64,000 bases of DNA from CAMAVH01 sp964628235 (GCA_964628235.1 CAZVLU010000009.1:1-64000); one strand, 5' to 3'; shown: positions 52,233 to 61,608, numbered from the stretch's first letter. The notes: generated by a model not told the origin, from the sequence alone. Made by a program: numbers and translations.

Positions 52233-53652
52233 GAAACGCCCAGTCAAAAAAAACGCCGCCAAGAAGAACGCCAACACGATGTGGGGCGGCCGTTTCGAGA
52301 CCGGCCCCGACACGCTGATGGCGCGCATCAACGCGTCCATCGACTTCGACAAGCGGCTCTATGCCCAAGACATCGCCGCCTCGATCGCGCACGCCCGGAT
52401 GCTGGGCCAGCAGCGCATCATCGCGGCCAAAGACGTCGCCGCCATCGTGAACGGCCTGCAGAAGATACTGCAACAGATCGAAAGCGGCGAGTTCGAATTC
52501 AAGACCGAGCTGGAGGACATCCATCTCAACGTCGAGAAGCGCCTGACCGACATGATCGGCGCCGCCGGCGGCCGCCTGCACACCGGGCGCTCGCGCAACG
52601 ACCAGGTGGCGACCGATTTCCGCCTTTGGGTGCGCGACTGCATCGACGCCACCGACCGCGCGCTGCAAGCGCTGCAAGCGGCGCTGATCGGCAAAGCCGA
52701 AGCACATGCCGCGACCGTGATGCCGGGCTTCACCCATCTGCAGAGCGCCCAGCCGGTGACCTTCGGCCACCATATGCTCGCCTATGTCGAGATGATCGGT
52801 CGCGACCGCGGACGCTTTGGCGATGCCCGCGCCCGCGTCAACGAATCGCCGCTCGGCGCCGCGGCGCTGGCCGGCACCTCCTTTCCCATCGACCGCGAAG
52901 CGACGGCCAAGGCGCTCGGCTTCGCCAGGCCGCTCGCCAATTCGATGGACGCCGTCTCGGCGCGCGACTTCGCGCTCGAATTCCTCGCGGCCTCGGCGAT
53001 TTGCGCGACGCATCTGTCGCGCTTGGCCGAAGAGCTGGTGATCTGGTCGTCGCCGCAATTCGCTTTCGTGAAACTGTCGGACGGCTTCACCACCGGCTCG
53101 TCGATCATGCCGCAAAAGCGCAACCCGGACGCCGCCGAACTGATCCGCGCCAAGACCGGCCGCATCGCCGGCGCGCTGGTCGGCCTGCTCACGGTGATGA
53201 AGGGCCTGCCGCTCGCCTACAGCAAAGACATGCAGGAAGACAAAGAGCCGCTGTTCGACGCCGCCGATTCGCTGTCGCTGTCGATCCACGCCATGACCGG
53301 CATGATGGGTTCGCTGACCGTCAACGAAGCGCGGCTGCGCGCGGCGGCCTCCGCCGGCTTCTCGACGGCGACCGATTTGGCCGATTGGCTGGTGCGCGAG
53401 GCCGGCCTGCCGTTCCGCGACGCCCATCACGTCACCGGCGGCTTGGTGAAGCTCGCCGAATCGAAGAACTGCGAACTGGCCGATCTATCGTTGAAAGAGA
53501 TGCAGGCCGCAGATTCGCGCATCACTAAGAGCGTTTACGGCGTCCTGTCGGTCGACAAATCGGTGGCGAGCCGCACCAGCTTGGGCGGCACCGCGCCGTC
53601 GCGCGTGCGCGCCGCCGCCAAGGCCGCGCGCAAACGCTTTTTGAAGGGCTGA
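52231..53652 (+). CDS. argH: Argininosuccinate lyase
   Basis: A 473-residue enzyme for the last step of arginine synthesis, splitting argininosuccinate into arginine and fumarate. After a basic tail (KRPVKKNAAKKNA), the core starts MWGGRFETGPD; it contains TGRSRNDQVATDFRLW, the catalytic Ser loop with the fumarase/lyase signature GSSIMPQKRNPDAAE, and DMQEDKEPLFDA. The ATG at 52231 is embedded in the tlpA start on the other strand. A lptM-like gene and lysA follow closely. Confidence 0.96.
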   Translation: MKRPVKKNAAKKNANTMWGGRFETGPDTLMARINASIDFDKRLYAQDIAASIAHARMLGQQRIIAAKDVAAIVNGLQKILQQIESGEFEFKTELEDIHLNVEKRLTDMIGAAGGRLHTGRSRNDQVATDFRLWVRDCIDATDRALQALQAALIGKAEAHAATVMPGFTHLQSAQPVTFGHHMLAYVEMIGRDRGRFGDARARVNESPLGAAALAGTSFPIDREATAKALGFARPLANSMDAVSARDFALEFLAASAICATHLSRLAEELVIWSSPQFAFVKLSDGFTTGSSIMPQKRNPDAAELIRAKTGRIAGALVGLLTVMKGLPLAYSKDMQEDKEPLFDAADSLSLSIHAMTGMMGSLTVNEARLRAAASAGFSTATDLADWLVREAGLPFRDAHHVTGGLVKLAESKNCELADLSLKEMQAADSRITKSVYGVLSVDKSVASRTSLGGTAPSRVRAAAKAARKRFLKG

Positions 53653-53654
53653 TC

Positions 53655-53795
53655 ATGCATAAGCTCCTGCGCGCCCTCGCGCTTCTCGTCCTCGTCGCAG
53701 CTCTCGCCGCGCCGCTCGCCGCCTGCGGCAAAAAAGGCCCGCCGACCGCGCCAGACGAGAACAGCGACTATCCGCGCACTTATCCCAGGCGTTGA
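53655..53795 (+). CDS. Small lipoprotein LptM (YifL)-like
   Basis: A 46-residue lipoprotein precursor lying between argH and lysA. The signal peptide (HKLLRALALLVLVAALAAP) ends in the lipobox LAAC, with the cysteine at position 24. The mature peptide starts CGKKGPPTAPDEN, the GKKGPL-type motif of YifL/LptM, which helps mature the LPS-export protein LptD in the outer membrane. The argH-lptM-lysA order is widely kept. It ends YPRTYPRR. Confidence 0.9.
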   Translation: MHKLLRALALLVLVAALAAPLAACGKKGPPTAPDENSDYPRTYPRR

Positions 53796-53802
53796 TCGGG
53801 CG

Positions 53803-55068
53803 ATGACCGCATTCGCTTATCAGAACGGCGCGCTCGCCTGCGAAAGCGTGCCGCTGGCCAAGATCGCCGCAGCCGTCGGCACGCCGGTCTATGTTTATTC
53901 GAGCGCCGCGCTCGAAGCGCAGTACCGCGCTTTCGCCGACGCTTTCGCCGGCCAGCCGGCGCGCATCTGCTTCGCCGTGAAGGCCAATTCCAACCAGGCC
54001 GTGATCCGCACGTTTGCCGCATTGGGCGGCGGCGCGGACGTCCTATCGGAAGGCGAACTGCGCCGCGCGCTGGCCGCCGGCGTGCCGCCCGAGCAGGTCG
54101 TGTTCTCCGGCGTCGGCAAGTCGCGCGACGAGATGGCCTTCGCGCTCAATGCCGGCATCGGCCAGTTCAATGTCGAATCGCTGCCCGAGTTGCGCCAATT
54201 GAGCGACGTGGCGACGCGCCTCAACAAAACCGCCGCCATCGCCATCCGGGTGAACCCGGACGTCGACGCCAAGACACACGCCAAGATCACCACCGGCAAA
54301 AAAGAAAACAAGTTCGGCATCGATTACGATGTCGCGCCCGCCGTCTATGGCGAAGCCGCCAAGCTGCCGGGCATTCAAGCGCTCGGCATCGCCGTGCATA
54401 TCGGCTCGCAGCTTTTGGATCTCACGCCGTTCCGCGACGCCTTTCTGCTGATCGCCGATCTGGCGACTCGGCTGCGCGCCGAGGGCCATGACATCCGCCG
54501 CCTTGACCTCGGCGGCGGCCTTGGCATTTCCTATCGCGACGAAACGCCGCCGCCGCCCGCCGCTTATGCGGCGGTCGTGAAGGAAACCGTCGGCCACATC
54601 GGTTGCGAATTGACCTTCGAGCCCGGTCGCCTGCTCGTCGGCAATGCCGGCGTGATGGTCTCGCGCGTGCTCTATGTCAAGGACGGCTCGGATCGCCGCT
54701 TCGTCATCGTCGATGCTGCCATGAACGATCTGATGCGTCCGGCGCTCTATGACGCCTGGCACGACATCCGCCCGCTCGCCGAGCCGGCCAAAGGCGCGAA
54801 AAGCGCGCCGGTCGATGTCGTCGGCCCGGTCTGCGAGACCACCGACATTTTCGCCAAGGACCGCGTCCTGCCGCCGCTCGGGGCAGACGATCTCGTCGCC
54901 TTCGGCTCGGCTGGCGCCTATGGCGCGGTGATGGCATCGGACTACAACAGCCGTCCGCTGGTGCCCGAAGTCCTGGTCAAAGGCGCTGAATACGCCGTGA
55001 TCCGCCCGCGCCAGAGCTACGATGACATGCTCGGGCGCGACCATCTGCCCCCGTGGCAGGACAAATAG
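53803..55068 (+). CDS. lysA: Diaminopimelate decarboxylase
   Basis: A 421-residue PLP enzyme that makes lysine from meso-diaminopimelate. The PLP lysine is in ICFAVKANSNQAV; further motifs are GIAVHIGSQLLDL, RLDLGGGLGISY, FEPGRLLVGNAGV (phosphate contact) and the dimer-partner cysteine in GPVCETTDIFAKD. The late Tyr block is SAGAYGAVMASDYNSRP. It lies 7 bp after the lptM-like gene in the argH operon. Confidence 0.97.
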   Translation: MTAFAYQNGALACESVPLAKIAAAVGTPVYVYSSAALEAQYRAFADAFAGQPARICFAVKANSNQAVIRTFAALGGGADVLSEGELRRALAAGVPPEQVVFSGVGKSRDEMAFALNAGIGQFNVESLPELRQLSDVATRLNKTAAIAIRVNPDVDAKTHAKITTGKKENKFGIDYDVAPAVYGEAAKLPGIQALGIAVHIGSQLLDLTPFRDAFLLIADLATRLRAEGHDIRRLDLGGGLGISYRDETPPPPAAYAAVVKETVGHIGCELTFEPGRLLVGNAGVMVSRVLYVKDGSDRRFVIVDAAMNDLMRPALYDAWHDIRPLAEPAKGAKSAPVDVVGPVCETTDIFAKDRVLPPLGADDLVAFGSAGAYGAVMASDYNSRPLVPEVLVKGAEYAVIRPRQSYDDMLGRDHLPPWQDK

Positions 55069-55185
55069 TCCGACCGGCCAATAGCTTGCCCAAAATTTGG
55101 CAATCTGCGCAGAGCTAACGCAGCGGTGATCAGCCATGCTCGAATCGCCGGTGCGGTTCCGGCCAAAGCATGGCATCGTTCCAAG

Positions 55186-57828
55186 ATGACCGACTTGCCC
55201 GATCAGCCCCGCGCCGCATCGGCGGGCGCCTTGTCGAATAGCCAAGCCCTGGACCAGCCGCCGGGCCTGGACGGACGGCTTTGGCTCGCGCGCAGCGCGC
55301 TGTTTTGGGAAAAGCTGTGGCCGGATATGTGGCCGACGCTGGCGGTCATCGGCGTCTTTCTCGTGCTCGCCCTGTTCGATCTGTTGCCCGCGCTGCCGCT
55401 CTGGGCGCATATCGCCGCGCTCATCCTGTTCGCCGGCGCGCTGACCGCCGCGCTGTGGCGCGGTTTGCGCCGCCTGCGCTGGCCCGGCTTCGGCCTGGCG
55501 CGCCGCCGGATCGAGACCAACAGCGGCCTGACGCACCGCCCGCTCGAGACGCTGCGCGATACTCTCGCCGCCGGCGCTGAAGACCCCGCCGCTGCCGCCT
55601 TGTGGGCGCTGCATCAGCAGCGCGCCCGCGACAGCATCGAACGCCTGCGTGTCGGCCTGCCGGCGCCCGGCCTTGCCAAACGCGATCCCTATGCCTTGCG
55701 CGCCGGCCTGCTGCTCGTCCTTGCGGTCGGCGTCATCGCCGCTTGGGGCGACGGGCGCAACCGCATCCTGCGCGCTGTTTTGCCCGGCAGCGCCACAGCC
55801 GCCGCGCAACTCGCCCTCGATGTCTGGATCACGCCGCCGAGCTACACCGGGCTGGCGCCGATCCATCTGGCGCGCGGGTCGCAAACCAACATCGTCGCGC
55901 CAAATATCTTAATGGGCGGCACCGTCGGCCAGGATGGCCCGATCGCCATTCCCGTCGGCGCCACCGTGCTTGCCCAAGTACAGGGCGGCCGCAAGGCGCC
56001 GAACCTGACGCTCGGCGACTGGCACAAGCCGTTTGACACGGTCGATAGCGGCGCCTTCCGCCTGAGCGCGCCGCTCGCCGAAGTCAGCGACGGGCCGCAA
56101 CGCCTGAGCGTGACGCAGAACGGCAAGGAGATCGCCGGCTGGAGCGTCACCGTGCTGCCCGATCTCGACCCCGAAGTGACGATGCCGACGCCGCCGGGCC
56201 GCACCGAACGCGGGGCGCTGCGCTTATCCTACGAAGCCACAGACGATTATGGCGTCGTCAGTCTGCAAGGCGTCGTGCGCCGCGCCGCGAGCGGCGATGG
56301 CATCGTCGCCGAGCCCTTGGCGCTCGATATGCCGCTGTCCGGCCGCAACGCCAAAGCCGTCAAAGGCAGCGGCTTTCACGATCTCACCGCCCACGCCTGG
56401 GCCGGCCTGCCGGTTACGCTGCAGCTCGTCGCCAAGGACGCCCTCGGCCAGATCAGCGTCACCGATCCCATCCCCTTCGTGCTGCCCGAGCGCGAATTCC
56501 AGCATCCGGTGGCACGCGCCATCGTCGAATTGCGCAAATTGCTGGCGCTATCCCCGCGCAACCGCAACGCCGTGCGCAACGGCCTCAGCGACATCTCAGA
56601 AGCGCCGCAAGCCTTCGGCCATGACACCGTCGTGTTCCTCGCGCTGCGCTCGGTCGTCGCCCGCCTGCGCCATAACGGCGACGACGCCACCATCGCGTCG
56701 GTGCAATCGCTGCTGTGGGACACCGCGCTGCGCATCGAGGATGGCCGCCTGTCGCTCGCCGAACGCGAATTGCGCGACATTCAGCGCGCGCTGCAAGACG
56801 CGCTGCAGCGCAACGCGCCGCAAAACGAGATCGACCGCCTGATCAACCAATTGCAGCAGGCGCTCAATAAATTCATCGAACAGATGATGCGCAACGCGCA
56901 AAATATGCCGCCGCAGCAGATGCCGTTCGACCCCAATGCCCGCTTCGTCACCAGCGACGAGCTGCAAAAGATGATCGAGGCGGCGCGCGAGATGGCGCGC
57001 AGCGGCAATATAGACGCGGCGAAGGAGATGCTGGCGCAATTGCAGCAGATGCTCGAAAGCCTGCAATCGGGCCAGTTCGCCCAGTCGCAACAACAGCAGC
57101 AGCAACAGCAGCAGGCGAACGAGATGATGCGCCAGATGCAGGAGCTGATGAAACGTCAACGCGAGCTGATGGAGCAGACCTATCGCGACGCCCAACAGGG
57201 CCAGCAAAGCCAGCGCGGACAACAAGGCCAGCGTGGACAGCAGGGTCAACAAGGCCAGCAAGGTCAGCAGCCGGGCCAGAACAGCGAGCAGAGCCAAGCG
57301 GAGCAGGAAGCGTTGCGCCGGATGCTCGGCGAGATGATGCGCCAGCTCGGCGAAATGGGCGGCCAGATTCCCGAAGGCTTCGGCAACGCCGAACGCTCGA
57401 TGAACGACGCCGGCCAGGCGCTCGGCAGCGGCCAGCCCGGACAGGCGCTGGGGCCGCAAGCCAACGCGCTCGAACAATTGCAGCAGGGTGCCGGCCAGAT
57501 GATGCAGCAATTGCAGCAGATGATGGGTCAGGGGCAAGGCCCCGGCCAGGGCCAGCCCGGCGGCCCGCAGATGGGTCAAGGCCAGCCCGGTCAGCCCGGC
57601 GGCCCCTCGGCGCCGCGCCAGGGCGATCCGCGCAGCTTCGATCCCCTGGGCCGCCAGCCGCCGTCGAGCGGCGTCGCCGGCGAAGACACGCTCGGGCGCG
57701 AACTGCCCAAAGCTGGCGATCTGTTGCGCTCGCGCGAGATTCTCGAAGAGCTGCGCAAACGCGCTGGCGAAGCCGAACGGCCGCGCATCGAGCTCGATTA
57801 CATCGATCGGCTCCTGCGCCGTTTCTAA
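55186..57828 (+). CDS. TIGR02302/DUF4175 family large membrane protein
   Basis: About 880 residues. Two N-terminal hydrophobic segments (LAVIGVFLVLALFDLLPAL, AAALILFAGALTAALW-type) and a third near residue 180 (LLLVLAVGVIAAW) anchor it. The middle is a beta-rich region (ATDDYGVVSLQGVVRR), then a helical region, and from about residue 620 to 830 a Gln/Gly/Met-rich low-complexity tract with long runs of Gln and GQQGQ repeats. The end ELDYIDRLLRRF is the family's conserved C-terminus. Function unknown; it always sits near lysA and ftsE in these genomes, suggesting an envelope or division role. The ATG at 55186 is chosen over 55126 by homology. Confidence 0.92.
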   Translation: MTDLPDQPRAASAGALSNSQALDQPPGLDGRLWLARSALFWEKLWPDMWPTLAVIGVFLVLALFDLLPALPLWAHIAALILFAGALTAALWRGLRRLRWPGFGLARRRIETNSGLTHRPLETLRDTLAAGAEDPAAAALWALHQQRARDSIERLRVGLPAPGLAKRDPYALRAGLLLVLAVGVIAAWGDGRNRILRAVLPGSATAAAQLALDVWITPPSYTGLAPIHLARGSQTNIVAPNILMGGTVGQDGPIAIPVGATVLAQVQGGRKAPNLTLGDWHKPFDTVDSGAFRLSAPLAEVSDGPQRLSVTQNGKEIAGWSVTVLPDLDPEVTMPTPPGRTERGALRLSYEATDDYGVVSLQGVVRRAASGDGIVAEPLALDMPLSGRNAKAVKGSGFHDLTAHAWAGLPVTLQLVAKDALGQISVTDPIPFVLPEREFQHPVARAIVELRKLLALSPRNRNAVRNGLSDISEAPQAFGHDTVVFLALRSVVARLRHNGDDATIASVQSLLWDTALRIEDGRLSLAERELRDIQRALQDALQRNAPQNEIDRLINQLQQALNKFIEQMMRNAQNMPPQQMPFDPNARFVTSDELQKMIEAAREMARSGNIDAAKEMLAQLQQMLESLQSGQFAQSQQQQQQQQQANEMMRQMQELMKRQRELMEQTYRDAQQGQQSQRGQQGQRGQQGQQGQQGQQPGQNSEQSQAEQEALRRMLGEMMRQLGEMGGQIPEGFGNAERSMNDAGQALGSGQPGQALGPQANALEQLQQGAGQMMQQLQQMMGQGQGPGQGQPGGPQMGQGQPGQPGGPSAPRQGDPRSFDPLGRQPPSSGVAGEDTLGRELPKAGDLLRSREILEELRKRAGEAERPRIELDYIDRLLRRF

Positions 57829-57896
57829 CGGCGTCGTGGGGGATCGTTTGCGGCGGCGGTTCTAACGGCGCAGCAACTTCCAGCCTCTACAACTAT

Positions 57897-57986
57897 CGTC
57901 ATGCCCGGGCTTGGCCCGGGCATCCACGCCTTCTCTTTTATCCGCACCGCAAGGCGTGGATACCCGCACCAAGTGCGGGCATGACG
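57897..57986. repeat. Palindromic intergenic repeat (RIME/REP-like element)
   Basis: The element starts CGTCATGCCCG and ends with its exact complement CGGGCATGACG. Inside are a second hairpin (CCCGGGC-TTG-GCCCGGG) and the pair ATCCACGCCTT / AAGGCGTGGAT. This CGTCATGCC...GGCATGACG form is the common short palindromic repeat of Rhizobiales and relatives. It lies between DUF4175 and cpdR, where both genes converge, and could act as a two-way terminator. Confidence 0.85.
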
Positions 57987-58037
57987 GTTGAGATAAGGCG
58001 ACAGCGAAACCAGGAAACAAAAGCGAAAGCCCGCCGG

Positions 58038-58400
58038 TTATTTCCCGGCGAGCGCGGCTTCCGCCGCGTCGCAGATTTCCTTCAAGCTGAACGGCTTCGG
58101 CACGACCTTGTGGATCAAGACATCCAGGTTGTGCGCGCGCTGGCGTTCGGCGCTATAGCCCGACATCATCAAGATGCGCAGCTCGGGCTTGTCCTTCGCC
58201 ATCTTGAGGGCGAGGGCGATGCCGTCGAGGCCGGGCATGACGATGTCGGTGATCAGCAGATCGAAGGTCTCGGTCTGCAGCACGGTCAGCGCCTGCAGGC
58301 CGTCTTCGACGGTGGTCACGTCATGGCCGCGATGATCGAGGGCGCGTTTGACGAATTCGCGAACCGCCCGATCGTCTTCCGCCACCAAAATGCGCGCCAT
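58038..58400 (-). CDS. cpdR: CpdR-like single-domain response regulator
   Basis: A 120-residue receiver domain with no output domain. The acidic pair is AEDDRAVREF, the phosphoacceptor Asp is in LLITDIVMPGLDGI, the Thr/Ser position is MMSGYSA and the Lys is in VVPKPFSL. Sequence and position beside the zinc-ribbon/ftsE genes match CpdR, which in its unphosphorylated form directs ClpXP to its targets during the cell cycle. Phosphate would come through the CckA-ChpT relay. Confidence 0.88.
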   Translation of the reverse strand: MARILVAEDDRAVREFVKRALDHRGHDVTTVEDGLQALTVLQTETFDLLITDIVMPGLDGIALALKMAKDKPELRILMMSGYSAERQRAHNLDVLIHKVVPKPFSLKEICDAAEAALAGK

Positions 58401-58411
58401 GCGGGCCCCCG

Positions 58412-59080
58412 TCACTTGTCGGCGGTAAATGTGATGGTCAATCCCGTCGCGCCCGGCGGCGGGTTGCGCAAGCTGGTGACGAAGGAGGCGCTTTCGCCCG
58501 GCAGCAGTCGCGACTGCGCCGCCTTGAAGGTCCAGCTCTGCACCTCTTTGTCGTCGGCCTTGACGATCGCGCGCATGGTCGGCACGTCGCGCGCCGCAGT
58601 GGAGATATTGGCGACCTCGCCCTCGATGGCGAAGATCGGGGTGCCGTCTTCGCTGCGACTGGCTGAGGAAACATTGCGCAATTCGAGGCCGCTGCCGATT
58701 TCCTCGCTGGCGAAACCCGCCAATTCGTAGAGTTTGGCTGCTGGCGGCCAAGCGGCGACGATGTCGTGACGGCCCAGGACGATGCCGCCGGCCAAGCCGC
58801 CGATGATCAGCAACAGCACAGCCCAGGCGATCACGCCGCTGCGCGGCCGCTGTTGCGACTGCAAGGCCGGCAGATTGCTCCCTGGCGGGCGGGCAGCGCC
58901 AGGAATGGCGCGGAAATCGCTTTCGAGCGGCGGCAATTCCACTTGCCGCGGCAAATCCTCCGGCGGCGTCTGCGTCCATTGATGGCCGCATTTGGCGCAG
59001 CGCACGACGCGCCCCTCCGGGCCCAGAAGGGCCGGATTGATCAAATAGCGTGTGCCGCAAGCTGTACAGGAAAGGATCAT
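58412..59080 (-). CDS. MJ0042-type zinc-ribbon / DUF3426 membrane protein
   Basis: A 222-residue protein. Residues 1-35 form the zinc ribbon (CTACGTRYLINPALLG, VVRCAKCGHQW). A single membrane segment follows (VIAWAVLLLIIGGLAGGIVL), then a periplasmic DUF3426-like beta domain (FAIEGEVANISTAARDVP, LLPGESASFVTSLRNPP). Function unknown; conserved next to ftsE in alphaproteobacteria and transcribed away from it. It lies 11 bp upstream of cpdR on the same strand. Confidence 0.9.
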   Translation of the reverse strand: MILSCTACGTRYLINPALLGPEGRVVRCAKCGHQWTQTPPEDLPRQVELPPLESDFRAIPGAARPPGSNLPALQSQQRPRSGVIAWAVLLLIIGGLAGGIVLGRHDIVAAWPPAAKLYELAGFASEEIGSGLELRNVSSASRSEDGTPIFAIEGEVANISTAARDVPTMRAIVKADDKEVQSWTFKAAQSRLLPGESASFVTSLRNPPPGATGLTITFTADK

Positions 59081-59363
59081 CGCGCCTGGCGGGGAAAAGC
59101 GGGGAACGCGGGAAAAGCGCGCGTTTATAGGCTTTCATCCACAAGCTGGCAAGCCGCGCCAGCGAATAGACAGCCTACACGCATGATCTTGCCGCACGCA
59201 GCGGCGAGACGCCAGCGCGCAACGTCATTATAACACTGAGATCGGTCGCTCTGGACGATGATAAGCTCCCGTGCGATTCTCAAGAGACGTTCAGCGACGC
59301 CCGGCTCGGATCGAGAGCGGACGCCGCATTAACCATTCTCTCGCGCGCAGAACGGCCCCGCCC

Positions 59364-60041
59364 TTGGTTCGCTTTCAGAATGTCGGCATGCGCTACGGCG
59401 TCGGGCCGGAAGTCCTGCATGATGTCAACTTCGCCCTGGCGCCCGGCTCCTTCCACTTTCTGGTCGGGCCGAGCGGCGCCGGCAAGTCGTCGTTGCTGCG
59501 CCTGATGTATCTGGCGCATCGGCCGTCGCGCGGCCTCATCACCCTGTTCGACCGCGACATCGCCACCACGCCGCGCCGCGACTTGCCGGAACTCCGCCGC
59601 AAGATCGGCGTCGTGTTCCAGGAATTCCGCCTGCTCGACCATTTGAGCGTGCTCGACAATGTCGCCCTGCCGCTGCGCGTCGCCGGCATGGGCGAAAAGC
59701 AGATCAGGGACTATGCCGAGGAACTGCTGAGCTGGGTCGGTCTCGCCGACCATATGCAGGCGCGCCCGGCCATCCTGTCGGGCGGCCAGAAGCAGCGCGT
59801 CGCCATCGCCCGCGCTGTCATCAGCCGGCCCAAATTGCTGCTCGCCGACGAACCGACCGGCAACGTCGACGACAAGATCGCGCTGCGCCTGCTCTATCTG
59901 TTCGAAGAGTTGAACAAGCTCGGCACCACGATCGTCATCGCTACCCATAACGAGGCGCTGATTTCGCGCTTCGGCCATCCGCAGCTCCATCTCGAAAACG
60001 GCGAGATCTCCGTGCGCCCTGCCGCCAAGCGGGGGGCCTGA
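59364..60041 (+). CDS. ftsE: Cell division ATP-binding protein FtsE
   Basis: About 225 residues. Walker A is GPSGAGKSS, the Q-loop IGVVFQEFRLLDHL, the signature LSGGQKQRVAIARAV, Walker B LLLADEPTGNVDD and the H-loop IATHNEAL. FtsE with FtsX signals to peptidoglycan hydrolases at the division site. A TTG at 59364 gives MVRFQNVGMRYG, the normal start and length; GTG 59271 would add ~31 residues not usual for the family. ftsX follows after 2 bp. Confidence 0.95.
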   Translation: MVRFQNVGMRYGVGPEVLHDVNFALAPGSFHFLVGPSGAGKSSLLRLMYLAHRPSRGLITLFDRDIATTPRRDLPELRRKIGVVFQEFRLLDHLSVLDNVALPLRVAGMGEKQIRDYAEELLSWVGLADHMQARPAILSGGQKQRVAIARAVISRPKLLLADEPTGNVDDKIALRLLYLFEELNKLGTTIVIATHNEALISRFGHPQLHLENGEISVRPAAKRGA

Positions 60042-60043
60042 GC

Positions 60044-60952
60044 ATGTTCGGACTGTTCGAAAGCCGCAGCGACCTGCCGCTCCGCACCGACGCGTCGCGC
60101 CGCTTTCTGCCGTGGCTGGTGGCGCTCAACGTCTATCTTGCCGCCCTCGCTCTGGCTGGCTTGATGGCGCTCGGCGATGCCGTGTCGGCGTGGGACAAGG
60201 GCCTGACCGGCGCGATGACGGTGCAGATTCCCGCCCCCGTTTCCAAAGACGGCGAACGGCTCGGCGACAACGCCCCGCGCATCACGCGCGCACTCGAACT
60301 GTTGCGCGCCCAGCCCGGCGTCGCCGCCGCCAATGCCTTGTCGCAGGGCGAGATGGCGGCGTTGATGGAGCCTTGGCTCGGCAGCGCCGGCGGCCTCGTC
60401 GCCGAACTGCCGCTGCCCGCCCTGATCGACGTGAAAATCCGCGACGGCGCCGGCCTCAATGCCGAAGGGCTGCAAAGCGTGTTGGCCGCCGCCGTGCCGG
60501 GCGCCACGGTCGACGACCATAAGAAATGGCTCGACCGGCTGCTGCTGCTGATCCGTTCGGTCGAATTGGTTGCCGCCGCCGTCGTGCTGCTGGTCGCCGG
60601 CGCGGCCGTCGTCACGGTGATCTTCATCACCCGCACCGGCCTCTCGCTGCATCACGACGTCATCGGCCTGCTGCATGTCATCGGCGCGCAGGACGACTAT
60701 ATCGCCAAGCAATTCCAATCCCAGGCGCTCGCGCTGGGCTTGAAAGGCGGCCTGATCGGCTTCGCGCTGGCGGCGCTCACGCTCGGCGGACTCGGTCTGC
60801 TCGCCGGCCGGCTCGGCTCGCAATTCTTGCCGCCACTGGCGCTGGGGCCGCTGCAATGGGCGCTGCTCGCCGGCTTGCCGCTCGCAGTGGCGCTGATCGG
60901 CATGGCGACCGCGCGCGTCACCGTCATGCGCACCTTGGCGCGGTTGCCATGA
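60044..60952 (+). CDS. ftsX: Cell division protein FtsX
   Basis: A 302-residue inner-membrane protein with four hydrophobic segments: one near residue 25 (LVALNVYLAALALAGLMAL), a large periplasmic loop, then three near the C-terminus (VELVAAAVVLLVAGAAVVTV, GGLIGFALAALTLGGLGLL, WALLAGLPLAVALIGMATA). RTGLSLHHDVIGLLHVIGAQ is the cytoplasmic coupling region of FtsX. The stop overlaps the ATG of the next gene by 4 bp (ATGA). Confidence 0.94.
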   Translation: MFGLFESRSDLPLRTDASRRFLPWLVALNVYLAALALAGLMALGDAVSAWDKGLTGAMTVQIPAPVSKDGERLGDNAPRITRALELLRAQPGVAAANALSQGEMAALMEPWLGSAGGLVAELPLPALIDVKIRDGAGLNAEGLQSVLAAAVPGATVDDHKKWLDRLLLLIRSVELVAAAVVLLVAGAAVVTVIFITRTGLSLHHDVIGLLHVIGAQDDYIAKQFQSQALALGLKGGLIGFALAALTLGGLGLLAGRLGSQFLPPLALGPLQWALLAGLPLAVALIGMATARVTVMRTLARLP

Positions 60953-61608
60953 GCGACCCCGCCGCTATAGATCGCACGCCGCGCCGTCATAGCAAGATAC
61001 AATGGGCGCTGATCGGCCTCGTGGCGCTCGCCGCGACATGGCTCGGCGGCCTCGTCTGGTACGCCAACGACATTCCGCGCGCCATCGACGACACCACGAC
61101 CATGACCGACGCCGTGGTGGTGCTGACCGGCGGCTCGGGCCGCGTCGATGTCGGCCTGGCGCTGCTCGCCGAGCGGCGGGCGAGCAAACTGTTCGTCTCC
61201 GGCGTGGCGCGCGACGTCGATCTCGACCAACTGCTCAAAGTCTCGATGCGCCAAGATGCGCGCAACTTGCGCGACCGCATCGCGCTCGGCCACGAAGCCG
61301 GCGACACGCCGGGCAACGCCCGCGAGACGGCCGATTGGATGGCCAAAGAAGGTTTCGCCTCGTTGCGCCTCGTGACGGCGAGCTATCATATGCGCCGCAG
61401 CCTGCGCGAATTCCGCCGCGCTTTGCCTGACGCCGTCATCATCCCCCACCCGGTATTCCCGACCGGCTTTCGCCTCGCCGAATGGTGGCGCTGGCCCGGC
61501 ACGCTCTCGCTGCTCGCCAGCGAATATAGCAAATATCTGATCGCCGCCGGCGCCGGCGCCCTCGGCATCACGCTGCCGGACACGCCACAACCGCCAGCGA
61601 AGCCATGA
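60949..61608 (+). CDS. YdcF/SanA-family (DUF218) protein
   Basis: A 219-residue protein with one N-terminal membrane segment (WALIGLVALAATWLGGLVWY) and a DUF218 domain: TDAVVVLTGGSGRVDVGLALL, ASKLFVSGVA, TPGNARETADWMAKEG and LVTASYHMRRSLREFR. Family members are envelope proteins of unclear activity that influence cell-wall permeability. It is coupled to ftsX by ATGA and to plsC by a 4-bp overlap, a common alphaproteobacterial order. Confidence 0.92.
   Translation: MSDPAAIDRTPRRHSKIQWALIGLVALAATWLGGLVWYANDIPRAIDDTTTMTDAVVVLTGGSGRVDVGLALLAERRASKLFVSGVARDVDLDQLLKVSMRQDARNLRDRIALGHEAGDTPGNARETADWMAKEGFASLRLVTASYHMRRSLREFRRALPDAVIIPHPVFPTGFRLAEWWRWPGTLSLLASEYSKYLIAAGAGALGITLPDTPQPPAKP

Noticed and set aside
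54043..55884. 613-codon open frame on the minus strand across lysA and DUF4175
   Set aside because: Opposes two strongly supported genes and shows no domain; a GC shadow.
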